Below are positions 37,137 through 47,108 of a stretch of 64,000 bases of DNA, in pieces. The DNA is from Bacillus sp. HNG (GTDB lineage: Bacteria; Bacillota; Bacilli; Bacillales; Bacillaceae_L). Position 1 is the first letter of the stretch, and every line of letters starts with the position of its first letter. Under the pieces are notes generated by a model. It ran no database searches and was not told the DNA's origin. It worked only from the letters and a program-made list of their open reading frames with translations. The stretch is from the NCBI RefSeq assembly GCF_003400205.1, contig NZ_QUQV01000002.1, forward strand, positions 434,001 through 498,000, read 5' to 3'. The position numbers and the translations under genes are program-made.

Positions 37137-38036
37137 ATGCAAAAAATGGTAGTCTCTCAAAATGGTGATGGGGATTTTACAACCATTCAAGCTGCAATTG
37201 ATTCCGTTCGGGTCTTTCCATTGGAACCAGTGTGGATTGATGTAAAAGAAGGCATATATGAGGAAATCATTACCGTTCCAGAAAACAAACCTACTATCAC
37301 TATCGTTGGTGCAGGAGAAAACAAAACAATCATCTCTGGAAGTAAATATGCCCGTATGAAAAATAAAAATGGCGTGGAAATCGGTACATTTGAAACAGCT
37401 GTTTTCCATGCCTTTGCAGACCTCTTCCACTTGGAACAGCTAACGATTCAAAACGTCGCTGGTTTCGGTGATGAAATCGGCCAAGCACTTGCGTTATATG
37501 TAGCTGGCGACAAATGTAGCTTTAACCATGTTAGACTTTTAGCAAACCAAGACACACTATACACCTCGAAGGGTCGGCATTATTTTTCTAATTGTTATAT
37601 TGAAGGTCATGTTGATTTTATCTTTGGGTCAAGTGTTGCTGTTTTTGAAGATTGCACGATTCATAGTTTGCGGAAAGGCTATATTACCGCTGCTTCCACA
37701 CCAGAGGAAAAGGAATTTGGCTTTTGCTTTAAAAACTGTAAGCTAACAGGTGAAAAGGAAGCCACTGGAGTTTTTTTAGGCCGTCCATGGCGACCATATG
37801 CTCATACAGTATTTATTAATACTTGGATGGGTGAGCATATCCATCCAGATGGTTGGGATAATTGGCGAAATGAAGAAAATGAAAAAACCGCTCGTTATTT
37901 TGAATTTGATAGCACTGGACCTGGAAGTGAATCCTCTGGAAGGGTTCGTTGGGCTAAACAATTAACAGAAGAGCAAGTTGCCAAGTACACAATGGAAAAT
38001 ATTTTCTATTTAAAAGATACATGGTTACCTAAATAA
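37137..38036 (+). CDS. Pectinesterase (CE8)
   Basis: The 299-residue beta-helix enzyme removes methyl esters from homogalacturonan. Conserved blocks are GDGDFTTIQAAIDSV at the N-terminus, EIGQALALYV, LLANQDTLY, GHVDFIFGSS (catalytic Asp) and LGRPWRPY. No signal peptide is present, unlike secreted plant and Erwinia enzymes, so it should work on imported oligogalacturonides. AAAAGGAG precedes the ATG. It stands alone on the plus strand between the regulator and the convergent GH43 genes. Confidence 0.93.
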   Translation: MQKMVVSQNGDGDFTTIQAAIDSVRVFPLEPVWIDVKEGIYEEIITVPENKPTITIVGAGENKTIISGSKYARMKNKNGVEIGTFETAVFHAFADLFHLEQLTIQNVAGFGDEIGQALALYVAGDKCSFNHVRLLANQDTLYTSKGRHYFSNCYIEGHVDFIFGSSVAVFEDCTIHSLRKGYITAASTPEEKEFGFCFKNCKLTGEKEATGVFLGRPWRPYAHTVFINTWMGEHIHPDGWDNWRNEENEKTARYFEFDSTGPGSESSGRVRWAKQLTEEQVAKYTMENIFYLKDTWLPK

Positions 38037-38063
38037 GCTCCCGATTTGGGAGCTTATTTTTTT
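38033..38063. terminator. Bidirectional terminator between pectinesterase and GH43
   Basis: Stem AATAAGCTCCC/GGGAGCTTATT with a short GATTT loop, then TTTTTT on the plus strand, overlapping the pectinesterase stop. Confidence 0.85.
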
Positions 38064-38068
38064 AGTTA

Positions 38069-39622
38069 TTACTTTAAACCGATGTATTCGAAATAATCAA
38101 AGTCAGCATAGTTGGATGAATCTGTTCCATTGGAACTTGCATACATTCCCATATATGCACCAGTAAATCCTCCAGCAACATCTGTACTTAATATTCTCCC
38201 ATCAACGTCTTCCTTAAGGACTTCCCACTTTTCTTGTTCTTCTGCAAAATAAAAATGATAGGACTGTCCATATGCCTCTACTTTTAAAAAGACCTTTTGA
38301 TGTTGATACGGTTGTAATGCGAGGAGTTCTTCCTCCCCTGCTTCTCTCTTCACTAATCGAATCTCTGATTGTGTGCATTCAACCCGGTAGTGAAAATCAG
38401 TATTTTGCAGTAAAACTAATCCTGCTACCTCATTTCTATTGGTTGGAGTAAATTCCATTTTTGTTCGAGCTGCAAAGTTGATATGACATTGTCTACGTCC
38501 AATAAAAGCCGGGTTAACATCTTCTGTTATCCTTTCAGACTTTAAGTGTAATCGTAAATAGCCCGGGCGTTCGTCTAAAGACCAAAAATCCTCTCTTGGT
38601 GTGCGGATAAAATTCCATTGCATCCGTAATTCCGGAAGATCAAAATGATCACAAGCAGGCTCTGTTGGCCATCTTTTTTCTTTTAAATTGGGTTTGACCC
38701 CTTCCATTTCAACAATCCCTTTTCCTGGATTGACAACGGGCCACCCCTCTTCCCATTTAAGAGGAACAAGAAAAGACTCCCTGCCTAGGTTGCGATACAT
38801 GCCTCCGTATGGACGTGACCCCAAACAAACCATCCACCATTCACCATTAGTTGTTTCAACTAGATCTCCATGCCCTACATTCGCGATTGGGTATTCTCTT
38901 CCTAAATGACGATGTGTCAAAATCGGATTTGTTTTGGCGCCTTCATAGGGTCCTGTAATTGATTCACTTCGGGCAACCGTTACTGAATGGGTAAAGCCTG
39001 TACCACCTTCTGCAATTAATAAATAGTACTTACCATCCACTTTATAAATATGTGGGGCTTCCTGGGCATGAATATACTTCAATGCCCCGTCCCAAAGACT
39101 ATACTTCTCTCCGGTTAATTGCTTCGTTTCTAGGTCTAATTCCTGCAGCCAAATTTCCATATGTTTTGGGTATAGCTGACCACCTGGCGGGCGCCGATTT
39201 GCTGTAACATATACTTTTCCATCATCATCAAAAAATAAAGATGTATCAATACCAGGACAGTCATCTAACCAATATGGGTCAGACCACGGACCTTCAGGGT
39301 TCTCAGCTGTAACAAAGAAATTTCTTCTTGCACCCGTCTGACTTTCGACAAAAGTAGTAATGACATAAAAAATACCTTTGTGATATCGAATTGTTGCTGC
39401 ATAAATGCCTTTTGAATTCGGTGTTCCATCCAAATTTAGTTGGCTTGGTCGGGTTAGAACATGCCCGATTTGACTCCAATTTACTAAATCCTTACTTTTG
39501 AAAATGGGAATCCCAGGAAAATATTCAAAAGTAGATGTAACGAGATAATACACATCTCCGACTCGACAAATCGACGGGTCCGGGTAAAATCCTGGAATAA
39601 CTGGGTTTTTGAACGTAGACAT
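38069..39622 (-). CDS. Glycoside hydrolase family 43 (beta-xylosidase/alpha-arabinofuranosidase type)
   Basis: The 517-residue protein has an N-terminal five-bladed propeller with the GH43 catalytic triad: general base in FYPDPSICRV near residue 17, pKa modulator in GIDTSLFFDDDG and general acid in HAQEAPHIYK. A C-terminal beta-sandwich domain (about 330-517) ends in NYADFDYFEYIGLK. It has no signal peptide. The best fit is removal of arabinose or xylose side chains from imported pectic oligosaccharides; exact specificity cannot be told. It is the last gene of the minus-strand pectin operon. Confidence 0.9.
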   Translation of the reverse strand: MSTFKNPVIPGFYPDPSICRVGDVYYLVTSTFEYFPGIPIFKSKDLVNWSQIGHVLTRPSQLNLDGTPNSKGIYAATIRYHKGIFYVITTFVESQTGARRNFFVTAENPEGPWSDPYWLDDCPGIDTSLFFDDDGKVYVTANRRPPGGQLYPKHMEIWLQELDLETKQLTGEKYSLWDGALKYIHAQEAPHIYKVDGKYYLLIAEGGTGFTHSVTVARSESITGPYEGAKTNPILTHRHLGREYPIANVGHGDLVETTNGEWWMVCLGSRPYGGMYRNLGRESFLVPLKWEEGWPVVNPGKGIVEMEGVKPNLKEKRWPTEPACDHFDLPELRMQWNFIRTPREDFWSLDERPGYLRLHLKSERITEDVNPAFIGRRQCHINFAARTKMEFTPTNRNEVAGLVLLQNTDFHYRVECTQSEIRLVKREAGEEELLALQPYQHQKVFLKVEAYGQSYHFYFAEEQEKWEVLKEDVDGRILSTDVAGGFTGAYMGMYASSNGTDSSNYADFDYFEYIGLK

Positions 39623-39637
39623 AAAAAATTCTCCCCT

Positions 39638-41191
39638 TTATTTGTGAACAGTAAAATAGTCGAAATCTACGTACCCTTTGCTAAATTCATGTTCGCTGTT
39701 ACAACAGTAGATTCCAATTTGAGCACCTACCCATTTTCCTGGAGTGGCCTCAAATGCATCCTCTATCATCTTATAGGTGACTCCATCCTGACTATAACTA
39801 AAGCTACACATCGCGCCTTCTTTTACTTCTACATGTAGATATAGTTCATTCCCACCCAAATTCCCAACATAGACTTCACTTTGAAGCTTCTCCTCATCTC
39901 CAGTCAAATAAAAAACGCCTAACTGTTCGCCGGTCTGTTTTATGGTAATCGAAGCATATTGTCTTCCTAAAATTAGTAGGCCCGCTTGGTCTTGCTCTGA
40001 TTCGGGAGCAACTCTTAGTTTTGTTGTTACTTTAAAGGTTTCAGCAGGAAATTTCTGAGTCATGATATTTGGGATATGATAAAGATTTGTTTCACCAGGG
40101 TGTCCGATTGCGTGCAATCGCAGCATACCATCCTTTAATTCATACCAATGAGATTTACGATTTGCTTGCCATTGCCATTGAAGTCCTAATTGATTCAAAC
40201 TAAAATCATCACTCATGTCAGGAACTGTAATCTCTGAATCTACTAGAGTTCCTGGCTTTTTCCATTGAAGAACAGGTTCACCTACACCATCCTTGTTTTG
40301 ATTTTGCCCCATCACTGGCCAATCATTTTCCCAATCCATTGGCTGGAGATGAACAATTCGACCGTATGCTCCCTTATCCTGAAAATGAACAAACCATGAT
40401 TCTCCTGTTTCTGTCTCAACCCACCCGCCTTGATGGGGGCCATTTATATTCGTATTTCCTTGATGTAACACAATTTTGTCTTCATAAGGACCGAAGATAT
40501 TTTTAGAGCGAAGAATAGTTTGCCAACCCGTTGCAACTCCGCCAGCAGGTGCAAAAATATAATAATAGCCATTACGTTTGTACAATTTGGGGCCTTCTAT
40601 CGTCGGATGGTTTTCACAACCATCAAACACATGGACCCCATCGTCCAGCAGCGCTGTTCCATCCGGCTTCATTCGACTTATATGAAGAATACTTTTAAAC
40701 CCAATTCTACTTCTTGCAAAAGCACTCACAAGGTAAGCCTGACCATCATCATCCCAAAATGGACAAGTATCAATCCACCCCTTTACTTTCTTAACTAAAT
40801 GTAGGGGCGTCCATTCCCCAGCTGGATCATCTGCCGTACTCATAAAAATCCCTTCATCTGGCGCACCAAAAAACACCCAAAACTTTTCATTGTGATATCG
40901 AAGACTGGGCGCCCACACCCCATCGCCATGACGTGGTTTATCATAGCTTTCAAAAGGTAATGTTTCCGCAACATGATTGATAATTTTCCAGTTAACAAGA
41001 TCAGTTGAATGCAAAATGGGTAAACAAGGCGTCATATGAAAGCTTGATGAAACCATATAATAATCTTTGCCAACACGAATAACGTCTGGGTCTGAGTAAT
41101 CTGCATGTAAAATTGGGTTTTGAAACATTCCATTTTCTAAATCGGCTTGCCACACTTTTTGAACAGCAGGACTCTTCTTAGTTTCTGTCAT
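39638..41191 (-). CDS. Glycoside hydrolase family 43, second member
   Basis: The protein is 517 residues from the ATG at 41191; GGAG is upstream, and a longer frame would overlap the previous gene. It is a GH43 propeller (HADYSDPDVIRVG, GWIDTCPFWDDDGQ, NHPTIEGPKLYK) with a C-terminal beta-sandwich domain ending GYVDFDYFTVHK. It is clearly divergent from the downstream GH43, so the two probably cut different linkages. It lies 15 bp upstream of the other GH43 in the same operon. No signal peptide is seen. Confidence 0.9.
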   Translation of the reverse strand: MTETKKSPAVQKVWQADLENGMFQNPILHADYSDPDVIRVGKDYYMVSSSFHMTPCLPILHSTDLVNWKIINHVAETLPFESYDKPRHGDGVWAPSLRYHNEKFWVFFGAPDEGIFMSTADDPAGEWTPLHLVKKVKGWIDTCPFWDDDGQAYLVSAFARSRIGFKSILHISRMKPDGTALLDDGVHVFDGCENHPTIEGPKLYKRNGYYYIFAPAGGVATGWQTILRSKNIFGPYEDKIVLHQGNTNINGPHQGGWVETETGESWFVHFQDKGAYGRIVHLQPMDWENDWPVMGQNQNKDGVGEPVLQWKKPGTLVDSEITVPDMSDDFSLNQLGLQWQWQANRKSHWYELKDGMLRLHAIGHPGETNLYHIPNIMTQKFPAETFKVTTKLRVAPESEQDQAGLLILGRQYASITIKQTGEQLGVFYLTGDEEKLQSEVYVGNLGGNELYLHVEVKEGAMCSFSYSQDGVTYKMIEDAFEATPGKWVGAQIGIYCCNSEHEFSKGYVDFDYFTVHK

Positions 41192-41229
41192 GTACGATTC
41201 AACTCCACACAAGTTATTAAAATGTACGT

Positions 41230-42249
41230 TTACTGTTCTTCTGGATTCAAAGTTGAACATAACCATTCAAAAGATTGATCTCCACATATTTCGTGACCAC
41301 CTTCAAATAGATGCCATTTTACAAGGTGGTCAACATTACGTTCAGAGTAAATGCTTTTAATATCTTTAATGGCCTTTTCTGTTTCTTTTACAGGAAAAAG
41401 GTGATCCATTTTTCCTGACTCAATAAATAACGGACGAGGTACCATTAAGGCGATTAACTCAGGCATTTCTGCGTACTGCAGGATTCCTGGTATATAATTG
41501 TCTAAACAATGTCTTCTATTCATGATGCTTCCTTTGAATGTGTTGGTATAGCCTGATATAGCAGTTGCCTGTATCCGTTTATCAAGAATGGTTGTGAAGG
41601 CAGCAATAAGTCCCCCTCCAGATATCCCCATACAGCCAATGCGGCTAGAATCTACTTCCTTAAAATCTTCCATAAAATCTAATACTCTTTGACATTCAAA
41701 GACACGAAGTCCGGCAAGCGTCTTACCAAAAAGGAGCAATTGGCTTGCCAATGAATAACAGGAATTATCGGAAGGTGATTGGCGCTTATCAATCGAATAA
41801 GTTCGTTCTCCAAAACCGATTAGTTCCGGAGCCATCACAACAAATCCCCGTTTAACAAGTTCGATTGCAAAATCCTTATGTAACCCTGGATCACCTTTTC
41901 GATCATTACCAGATGGGTCTAGACCGACAATATCTTTGTTTCCGTATCCATGACCATGCAAAGCAAGGATCGCTGGGGCTTTTTTCCCTTTCAGATTGTT
42001 TGGAACTAGGACATACATCTGTAACCTAACACTTGGTAGTGTCGTAATTTCTATACTGTATCTTGTATATTGGTCATAAACCTTTTGTTCGATTATTGTG
42101 GGTTGAAGTGATACATCACTCTTAAAAGACCCAAGTAACTCTTGAAATTTTAAAGTTAATGACGATTGCCAATCTTCATCATAGGTTTTTGGATTCCTTT
42201 TTACTGTATCTTGATATAATTCATCCAAAAATTGATGGATTACCCACAT
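41230..42249 (-). CDS. Alpha/beta-hydrolase, probable carbohydrate esterase
   Basis: The 339-residue protein (ATG at 42249, preceded by GGAGGG) has an alpha/beta-hydrolase core. The oxyanion-hole region is LALHGHGYGNKD. The nucleophile elbow is GCMGISGGGLIAAF, with Ser in GxSxG. A catalytic Asp is likely in ESGKMDHLFPV and the His is in EGGHEICGD. It resembles the dienelactone-hydrolase/acetyl-xylan-esterase-like group (Abhydrolase_7). Placed between GH28 and GH43, deacetylation of an oligosaccharide is the likely job. Confidence 0.82.
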   Translation of the reverse strand: MWVIHQFLDELYQDTVKRNPKTYDEDWQSSLTLKFQELLGSFKSDVSLQPTIIEQKVYDQYTRYSIEITTLPSVRLQMYVLVPNNLKGKKAPAILALHGHGYGNKDIVGLDPSGNDRKGDPGLHKDFAIELVKRGFVVMAPELIGFGERTYSIDKRQSPSDNSCYSLASQLLLFGKTLAGLRVFECQRVLDFMEDFKEVDSSRIGCMGISGGGLIAAFTTILDKRIQATAISGYTNTFKGSIMNRRHCLDNYIPGILQYAEMPELIALMVPRPLFIESGKMDHLFPVKETEKAIKDIKSIYSERNVDHLVKWHLFEGGHEICGDQSFEWLCSTLNPEEQ

Positions 42250-42290
42250 GTTAATCCCTCCAATTCCTTTAAAACACAACTATAAAAAAA

Positions 42291-43823
42291 TTATAAATCT
42301 TGTTTTAAAACACGATTTGACTCGTTAACTTTCACATAATTCTTGCTCGCCATTTGCGTTGCGGTACCATTAATATTTTTGTTTTCAACTTGGTTTAAAA
42401 CGATTACTGGTGTGGACTCATTTTGGTTTCTCATTGAAAAATGATCAATCGTAACATGCTCACTATCCTCGACTTGCAGTCCTGCACCTTGACGGGTTTC
42501 TACACGTACATGATGAATATCTAGATTTGAAATATACTTGCCGAAGATTCCCGCTCCTGCCATCACCAATTCTTCTTGAACCATGTCTGGCTCTCCACCT
42601 TTTTCTTTTGGGTCAAGGGTCATTTCAATTGTAGAATGATGGATGGATATATCTTTAACTGGTCGTTCCGGAAGTCCATAAATAAATCCTGCAGCTGCTC
42701 GACAGTTTTTAGCTGTGATATGACTAATTTGGATATGTTCGATTTCTGGTGTTTTTTCAGTTATTGGTTGCTTCTGAAGACTATTCACTGTCGGGTCGTT
42801 CTCATTCACACCATGGCGATAAAATGAATTGATTGCAATTGGACATAATACATCCTCCATATAAATATTATTCACGAGGATGTTTTTCACATAGCCGCCA
42901 CGTTCACGATTTGTTTTAATCCGTACCCCGCGGTCTGTTCCAATAAATGTGCAGTTCGATATGGTTACATTTTTAATTCCACCGGACATTTCACTTCCAA
43001 GAACGATTCCGCCATGTCCATGGTGCATTGTACAGTTCGTTACAACCACATTTTCTGTTGGTTTTCCTACTCTTCTACCGTCTTCATTTATACCCGACTT
43101 TAAAACGAGGCAGTCATCACCCACAGCAAAGTGGCAGTCTGAAACACGTACATTCGAACAAGAGTCAATGTCAAATCCGTCACCATTTGGTGTGTCTGCG
43201 GGATTTTCAAACGTTACATTATGGACAGTAACATGGTCGCAATAAACGAGATGTGTATTCCAAAATGGTGAATTTTTTAATGTGACACCTTCTATTGTGA
43301 CATGCTGACAATTCATCAATTGCAATAATGGTGGACGTAAGAATTGTGAATCCCATTCTACTAAATTCGTATCAATCGGTTCCATAAAATCTTGATTAAG
43401 CCCGGCAATTCGTTCTGTCGTTTCTGAGGAGTATGCTCTGCTATTCTTACGAAGCTGTCTATTAATTAACCACCAAGCTTTCCCTTGCCCATCGAAGGAA
43501 CCTTCCCCTTTAATTGTGACGTTGTGAAGTTGATCTCCATAAATTAATGGAGAATAGCCATAACACTCATAGCCTGACCAACGGGTTTTAACAGGTTGGT
43601 AGCGATCAAAATCATCAAAAAAACGGATTGTAGCGCCTGCTTCTAAGTAAAGGGTAATATTACTTTTAAGGACGATCGGCCCTGTTAAATAAGTTCCAGC
43701 AGGTACATATACAGTTCCTCCACCATTTTTGGCAGCCTGATTAATGGCTTGCGCAAAAATCTCTGTATGGTCTGTGTGATTATCCCCAATCGCTCCTAAT
43801 TGTGTAATGTCTAAAAAAGCCAT
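42291..43823 (-). CDS. Polygalacturonase-like glycoside hydrolase family 28
   Basis: The 510-residue right-handed beta-helix enzyme hydrolyses galacturonosyl bonds. GH28 landmarks are NGDGFDIDSC, VGDDCLVLKSG (paired Asp), HGHGGIVLGSEMSGG and VRIKTNRERGG (Arg-x-Lys). A Pro/Gly-rich N-terminus ITQLGAIGDNHTD is typical of cytoplasmic exo-type members. No signal peptide is present, so it should act from the chain end on imported oligogalacturonides. GGAGG stands before the ATG. Confidence 0.92.
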   Translation of the reverse strand: MAFLDITQLGAIGDNHTDHTEIFAQAINQAAKNGGGTVYVPAGTYLTGPIVLKSNITLYLEAGATIRFFDDFDRYQPVKTRWSGYECYGYSPLIYGDQLHNVTIKGEGSFDGQGKAWWLINRQLRKNSRAYSSETTERIAGLNQDFMEPIDTNLVEWDSQFLRPPLLQLMNCQHVTIEGVTLKNSPFWNTHLVYCDHVTVHNVTFENPADTPNGDGFDIDSCSNVRVSDCHFAVGDDCLVLKSGINEDGRRVGKPTENVVVTNCTMHHGHGGIVLGSEMSGGIKNVTISNCTFIGTDRGVRIKTNRERGGYVKNILVNNIYMEDVLCPIAINSFYRHGVNENDPTVNSLQKQPITEKTPEIEHIQISHITAKNCRAAAGFIYGLPERPVKDISIHHSTIEMTLDPKEKGGEPDMVQEELVMAGAGIFGKYISNLDIHHVRVETRQGAGLQVEDSEHVTIDHFSMRNQNESTPVIVLNQVENKNINGTATQMASKNYVKVNESNRVLKQDL

Positions 43824-43847
43824 TCTCTTCCCTCCAACAATGATTTA

Positions 43848-44963
43848 CTATTTCTCTTGTAATCTATTTTCAACGAGTTCATAAAATCTTCCAGAACCAT
43901 TAATAGGGATTACCTTTTTACCAGCTAGTTTGTGTAATTGCAATCGAATTAAGGTCGTTTGGGTTCCGGCATTCATATCCCCTTCATATAAACCCTTACC
44001 TAAATGAACGGCAACAGGCATATCTGGATAAAACTCGTCCGCTTTAACCTGAGCAACATTTGGTGCAGATGGTGAATCGTCAATCTCTCTTGAGAAACCA
44101 CCATCAGGACGCTTTAGTTTTTCAATGTTATCAACTGTAATTTGGACAATTTCTTCAAGTTCGTGCCCTGGTATCTCTACATTAATATAGGACAACAAAT
44201 CGATAGGATTCCTGATATAGCACATATCCTTTGCTGTTTCCGTGCGTAAGCAGTGAAGGATGCTTTGGTACATTTTCTCAACCCTTGGCATCGTTAATCC
44301 GAACTTATGATAGAATGTATGAAGCTTGAACGTCCCTGAGATCCGTACATACATGCTGCCTTCTCCCCAAAGACCTGTTTGTCGATCTTGGATGCTTTCT
44401 AAGTACTTTTCAGCAATTTGAATCATTTTTTCCTGTTTTTCTTGCTCCATCTGCCCGATGTACATGCATGATGATGCTAATAAATCACAGCCGCGCCAAC
44501 TATTCACTAAACTAATACTCTTCCACTTTTTTACGTATTCTTCTTCTGAATTTACATAATGGGGGGCTTGATTAAGTTCAACAGGTGATGGATATAAAGG
44601 TGAACCACCTAAACGATCTAATGAGTTAATAGAATAATTGAAGGCTCTGCTCACCATTACTTCATCATCTTTCATATGTGGGTTTTCATCTAGAAAATAA
44701 CCTGTTTCAGGGTCTTGTTTATTTTGAAAAAAAGAAACAAATTTTGCCCGTAATTCTACGGGCATTTTCGTCAGTAATTCATTTCGCGATAAAATGTTTA
44801 AGGCTTGGGCAGTTGATTCGATATCAGGTGTAAAGGAGCTATCAGATATAGAACTTTTTGCATAATAAAACCCTCCTGTAATCGGATCATATTGGCCTGC
44901 CAACCATTCAAAAAATCCATCAAATAGAGAATCTAATTTCTCAAAGGAATTGGTAAAATTCAT
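43848..44963 (-). CDS. Unassigned alpha/alpha-toroid-like protein of the pectin locus
   Basis: The 371-residue protein has no recognisable named domain to me. It is mostly helical, with repeated Gly/Asp turns such as YDPITGGFYYA, QDPETGYFLDEN, QDRQTGLWGEG and KRPDGGFSREID. That pattern of a helix pair ending in a D-x-x-TG-x-aromatic turn is typical of alpha/alpha toroids (terpenoid-cyclase-like or uronyl-hydrolase-like). Acidic residues in those turns could be catalytic. No signal peptide is present. It lies between GH28 (24 bp) and the ABC permeases, so a pectic-oligosaccharide enzyme is plausible but unproven. Confidence 0.75.
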   Translation of the reverse strand: MNFTNSFEKLDSLFDGFFEWLAGQYDPITGGFYYAKSSISDSSFTPDIESTAQALNILSRNELLTKMPVELRAKFVSFFQNKQDPETGYFLDENPHMKDDEVMVSRAFNYSINSLDRLGGSPLYPSPVELNQAPHYVNSEEEYVKKWKSISLVNSWRGCDLLASSCMYIGQMEQEKQEKMIQIAEKYLESIQDRQTGLWGEGSMYVRISGTFKLHTFYHKFGLTMPRVEKMYQSILHCLRTETAKDMCYIRNPIDLLSYINVEIPGHELEEIVQITVDNIEKLKRPDGGFSREIDDSPSAPNVAQVKADEFYPDMPVAVHLGKGLYEGDMNAGTQTTLIRLQLHKLAGKKVIPINGSGRFYELVENRLQEK

Positions 44964-45014
44964 CTACAGCTCACCTTTATATTAAATTTTTAGATTTGGT
45001 ATAGTCCTATTAAA

Positions 45015-45890
45015 CTACTCCTTCATTGAGCCAAGCATAGCTCCTTTTGTGAAGTATTTTTGTAGGAACGGATAAACCATTAATACCGGGATTGTTGCTA
45101 CAACAATAACGGCCATTTTGATTGTAATATCTGGCGGTGGGATATTTGTAAATTCTGAGCTATCATAGCTAAGTCCACTAGCGAGAACAACAATCTGTCT
45201 TAGTAAGACTTGAATTGGCCATTTGGCCGCATCATTGATATAAAGAATTGCATGCATGTATGTGTTCCAGTAGGCAACAGCATAGAATAAAGACACGGTT
45301 GCAAGGGCCGGCTTAGAGATAGGCATAACAATTCTAAATAGGACCCCAAAGTCGTTACAGCCATCAATTTTAGCTGACTCGATTAAACCTTCTGGTAAAC
45401 CCATGATAAAGCTTCGTAAAATAATCATATTAAAAACGTTGATGGTGACTGGTACGATTAACGCAGCATAGCTATCTAGTAAACCCGTGTTTTTAACAAT
45501 TAAGAAAGTCGGAATCATACCACCACTAAATAACATAGTGAATACGAATAAGAACAAGATTTGTCTTCTACCGATTAGGTCCTTACGTGATAACCCATAA
45601 GCTGTTAATAATGAAATAAACATACTCCATAATGTACCGATGAGTGTCACTCCAATTGAAACGAATAATGCCTTAAAGATTGTATTCGTTGAGAATATAT
45701 ATTTATAGGCATCTAAACTAAATACAGTTGGAAACAAGACAAAACGCTTATCTGCTAACTCTGCACTGGTAGTAAACGAAGCTGCGATCACATGAATAAA
45801 TGGTAGAACCATTGTAAGTGCTATCAATACAAGTAATAAATTATTTCCTAAACGGAAAATGCGGCTGCCGAGTTGTTTTTCTCCGACCAT
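45015..45890 (-). CDS. Carbohydrate ABC transporter permease, LplC/YtcP-type
   Basis: The 291-residue inner-membrane permease has six helices and the EAA loop (GLPEGLIESAKIDGCNDFGVLFRIVMPISKP). The start at 45890 follows GGGAGTG; a longer frame runs into the previous gene. Its partner is the gene directly upstream. No ATPase gene is in the window, as is common because Bacillus uses a shared MsmX-type ATPase for such importers. Probable substrate: galacturonan or rhamnogalacturonan oligosaccharides. Confidence 0.9.
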   Translation of the reverse strand: MVGEKQLGSRIFRLGNNLLLVLIALTMVLPFIHVIAASFTTSAELADKRFVLFPTVFSLDAYKYIFSTNTIFKALFVSIGVTLIGTLWSMFISLLTAYGLSRKDLIGRRQILFLFVFTMLFSGGMIPTFLIVKNTGLLDSYAALIVPVTINVFNMIILRSFIMGLPEGLIESAKIDGCNDFGVLFRIVMPISKPALATVSLFYAVAYWNTYMHAILYINDAAKWPIQVLLRQIVVLASGLSYDSSEFTNIPPPDITIKMAVIVVATIPVLMVYPFLQKYFTKGAMLGSMKE

Positions 45891-45912
45891 TCTCTCACTC
45901 CCTTTCCTCTTT

Positions 45913-46914
45913 CTAATAGATACCTTCTTCCCCAAATTTCTTTGCCATTCTGTTTGCAAAGACAACAAGGATTAAACCAACTAGCCCTTTAAATAAACCG
46001 ACAGCTGTACTGTAGCTATATTGACCCTGTAATAATCCAGTTACATATACATACGTATCAAAAATTTCAGCAACGTTTCGGTTTGAAGCATTTAATAATA
46101 GATAAACATGCTCGAAACCAAGCTCTAACACATCTCCGATTTTTAGGATAAGAAGCACAATGATAACTGGTCGAATTGCCGGTAATGTAATATGCCAGAT
46201 TTGACGTAATTTACTTGCTCCGTCCATTTTCGCAGCTTCATATAATCCAGGATCTACCCCGGAGATAGCAGCTAAATATATGATTGTTCCCCATCCGGCA
46301 CTTTGCCATACAACTTGAGTAATATAAATAGGTCTGAACCAATCCGAGTTCATTAAGAAGTTTATTTTATCCATCCCTAGACTCACTAATAATTCATTGA
46401 TTAATCCACCGTCCATTGTTAATAGAACAAAGCTGATTGAAACAATAATGACCCAGCTCATAAAGTGGGGAATATAAATTAGTGACTGAATCGTTCTTTT
46501 AAAGAAAAGATTTTTAACCTCATTAAGCATTAAAGCTAGAATAATCGGAATTGGAAACGCTATAAAAATATGCAATCCAAAAAGGACAAGTGTATTTCGT
46601 AATATCATCCAAAAATCCGAATCTGAGAACAAACGGATAAAGTGTTCAAACCCTACCCATTCACTTCCCAAAATCCCTTGATATGGTTTATAATTCTGAA
46701 ACGAGATCACGAGACCAAACATAGGAACATATTTGTAAATAAGTAAATACAGCAAACCTGGTAGAATCATCAAATATAATAGTTTATTTTTAAATATGCG
46801 CCTTTTTATTTCGGCTTTAAAACTTCGTTGCAAATCAGGTCTAACAGTTGTCTTTTGTGCCGTTAGTTCGGTTTGACTGCTTTGTTCAATAACTATTTCT
46901 GATTTCACCCTCAT
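45913..46914 (-). CDS. Carbohydrate ABC transporter permease, LplB/YteP-type
   Basis: The 333-residue permease has a long charged N-terminus (about 40 residues), six helices and the EAA loop DPGLYEAAKMDGASKLRQIWHITLPAIRP. The start could also be GTG at 46908, six bases downstream, which has better spacing to AAGGAAG. It ends 22 bp before the partner permease starts. The 194-bp gap upstream contains a CGTAAATAATCAAA box (47048) shared with the two lipoprotein genes. Confidence 0.9.
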   Translation of the reverse strand: MRVKSEIVIEQSSQTELTAQKTTVRPDLQRSFKAEIKRRIFKNKLLYLMILPGLLYLLIYKYVPMFGLVISFQNYKPYQGILGSEWVGFEHFIRLFSDSDFWMILRNTLVLFGLHIFIAFPIPIILALMLNEVKNLFFKRTIQSLIYIPHFMSWVIIVSISFVLLTMDGGLINELLVSLGMDKINFLMNSDWFRPIYITQVVWQSAGWGTIIYLAAISGVDPGLYEAAKMDGASKLRQIWHITLPAIRPVIIVLLILKIGDVLELGFEHVYLLLNASNRNVAEIFDTYVYVTGLLQGQYSYSTAVGLFKGLVGLILVVFANRMAKKFGEEGIY

Positions 46915-47047
46915 CTTCCTTTCATCTTTAATTTGTAATCTTTTACGTATTTGCTAAAGGTTTGTGCAAGCAAATACAATAGGAGTTTTTGATGTTACCG
47001 ATATGAAAAAAACCTTATACTTTTATTTTGTAAATCTTTTTATATAT

Positions 47048-47072
47048 CGTAAATAATCAAAGTTTCATATAC
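47048..47072 (-). promoter_or_regulatory. Candidate operator before the ABC permease genes
   Basis: On the minus strand the box TTTGATTATTTACG lies about 135 bp before the permease start. The same word stands before one lipoprotein gene (51778) and a close variant before the other (50049). Confidence 0.45.
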
Positions 47073-47108
47073 TCATTACATTGTGGTAGTTTAGACGACT
47101 TTGACCGC

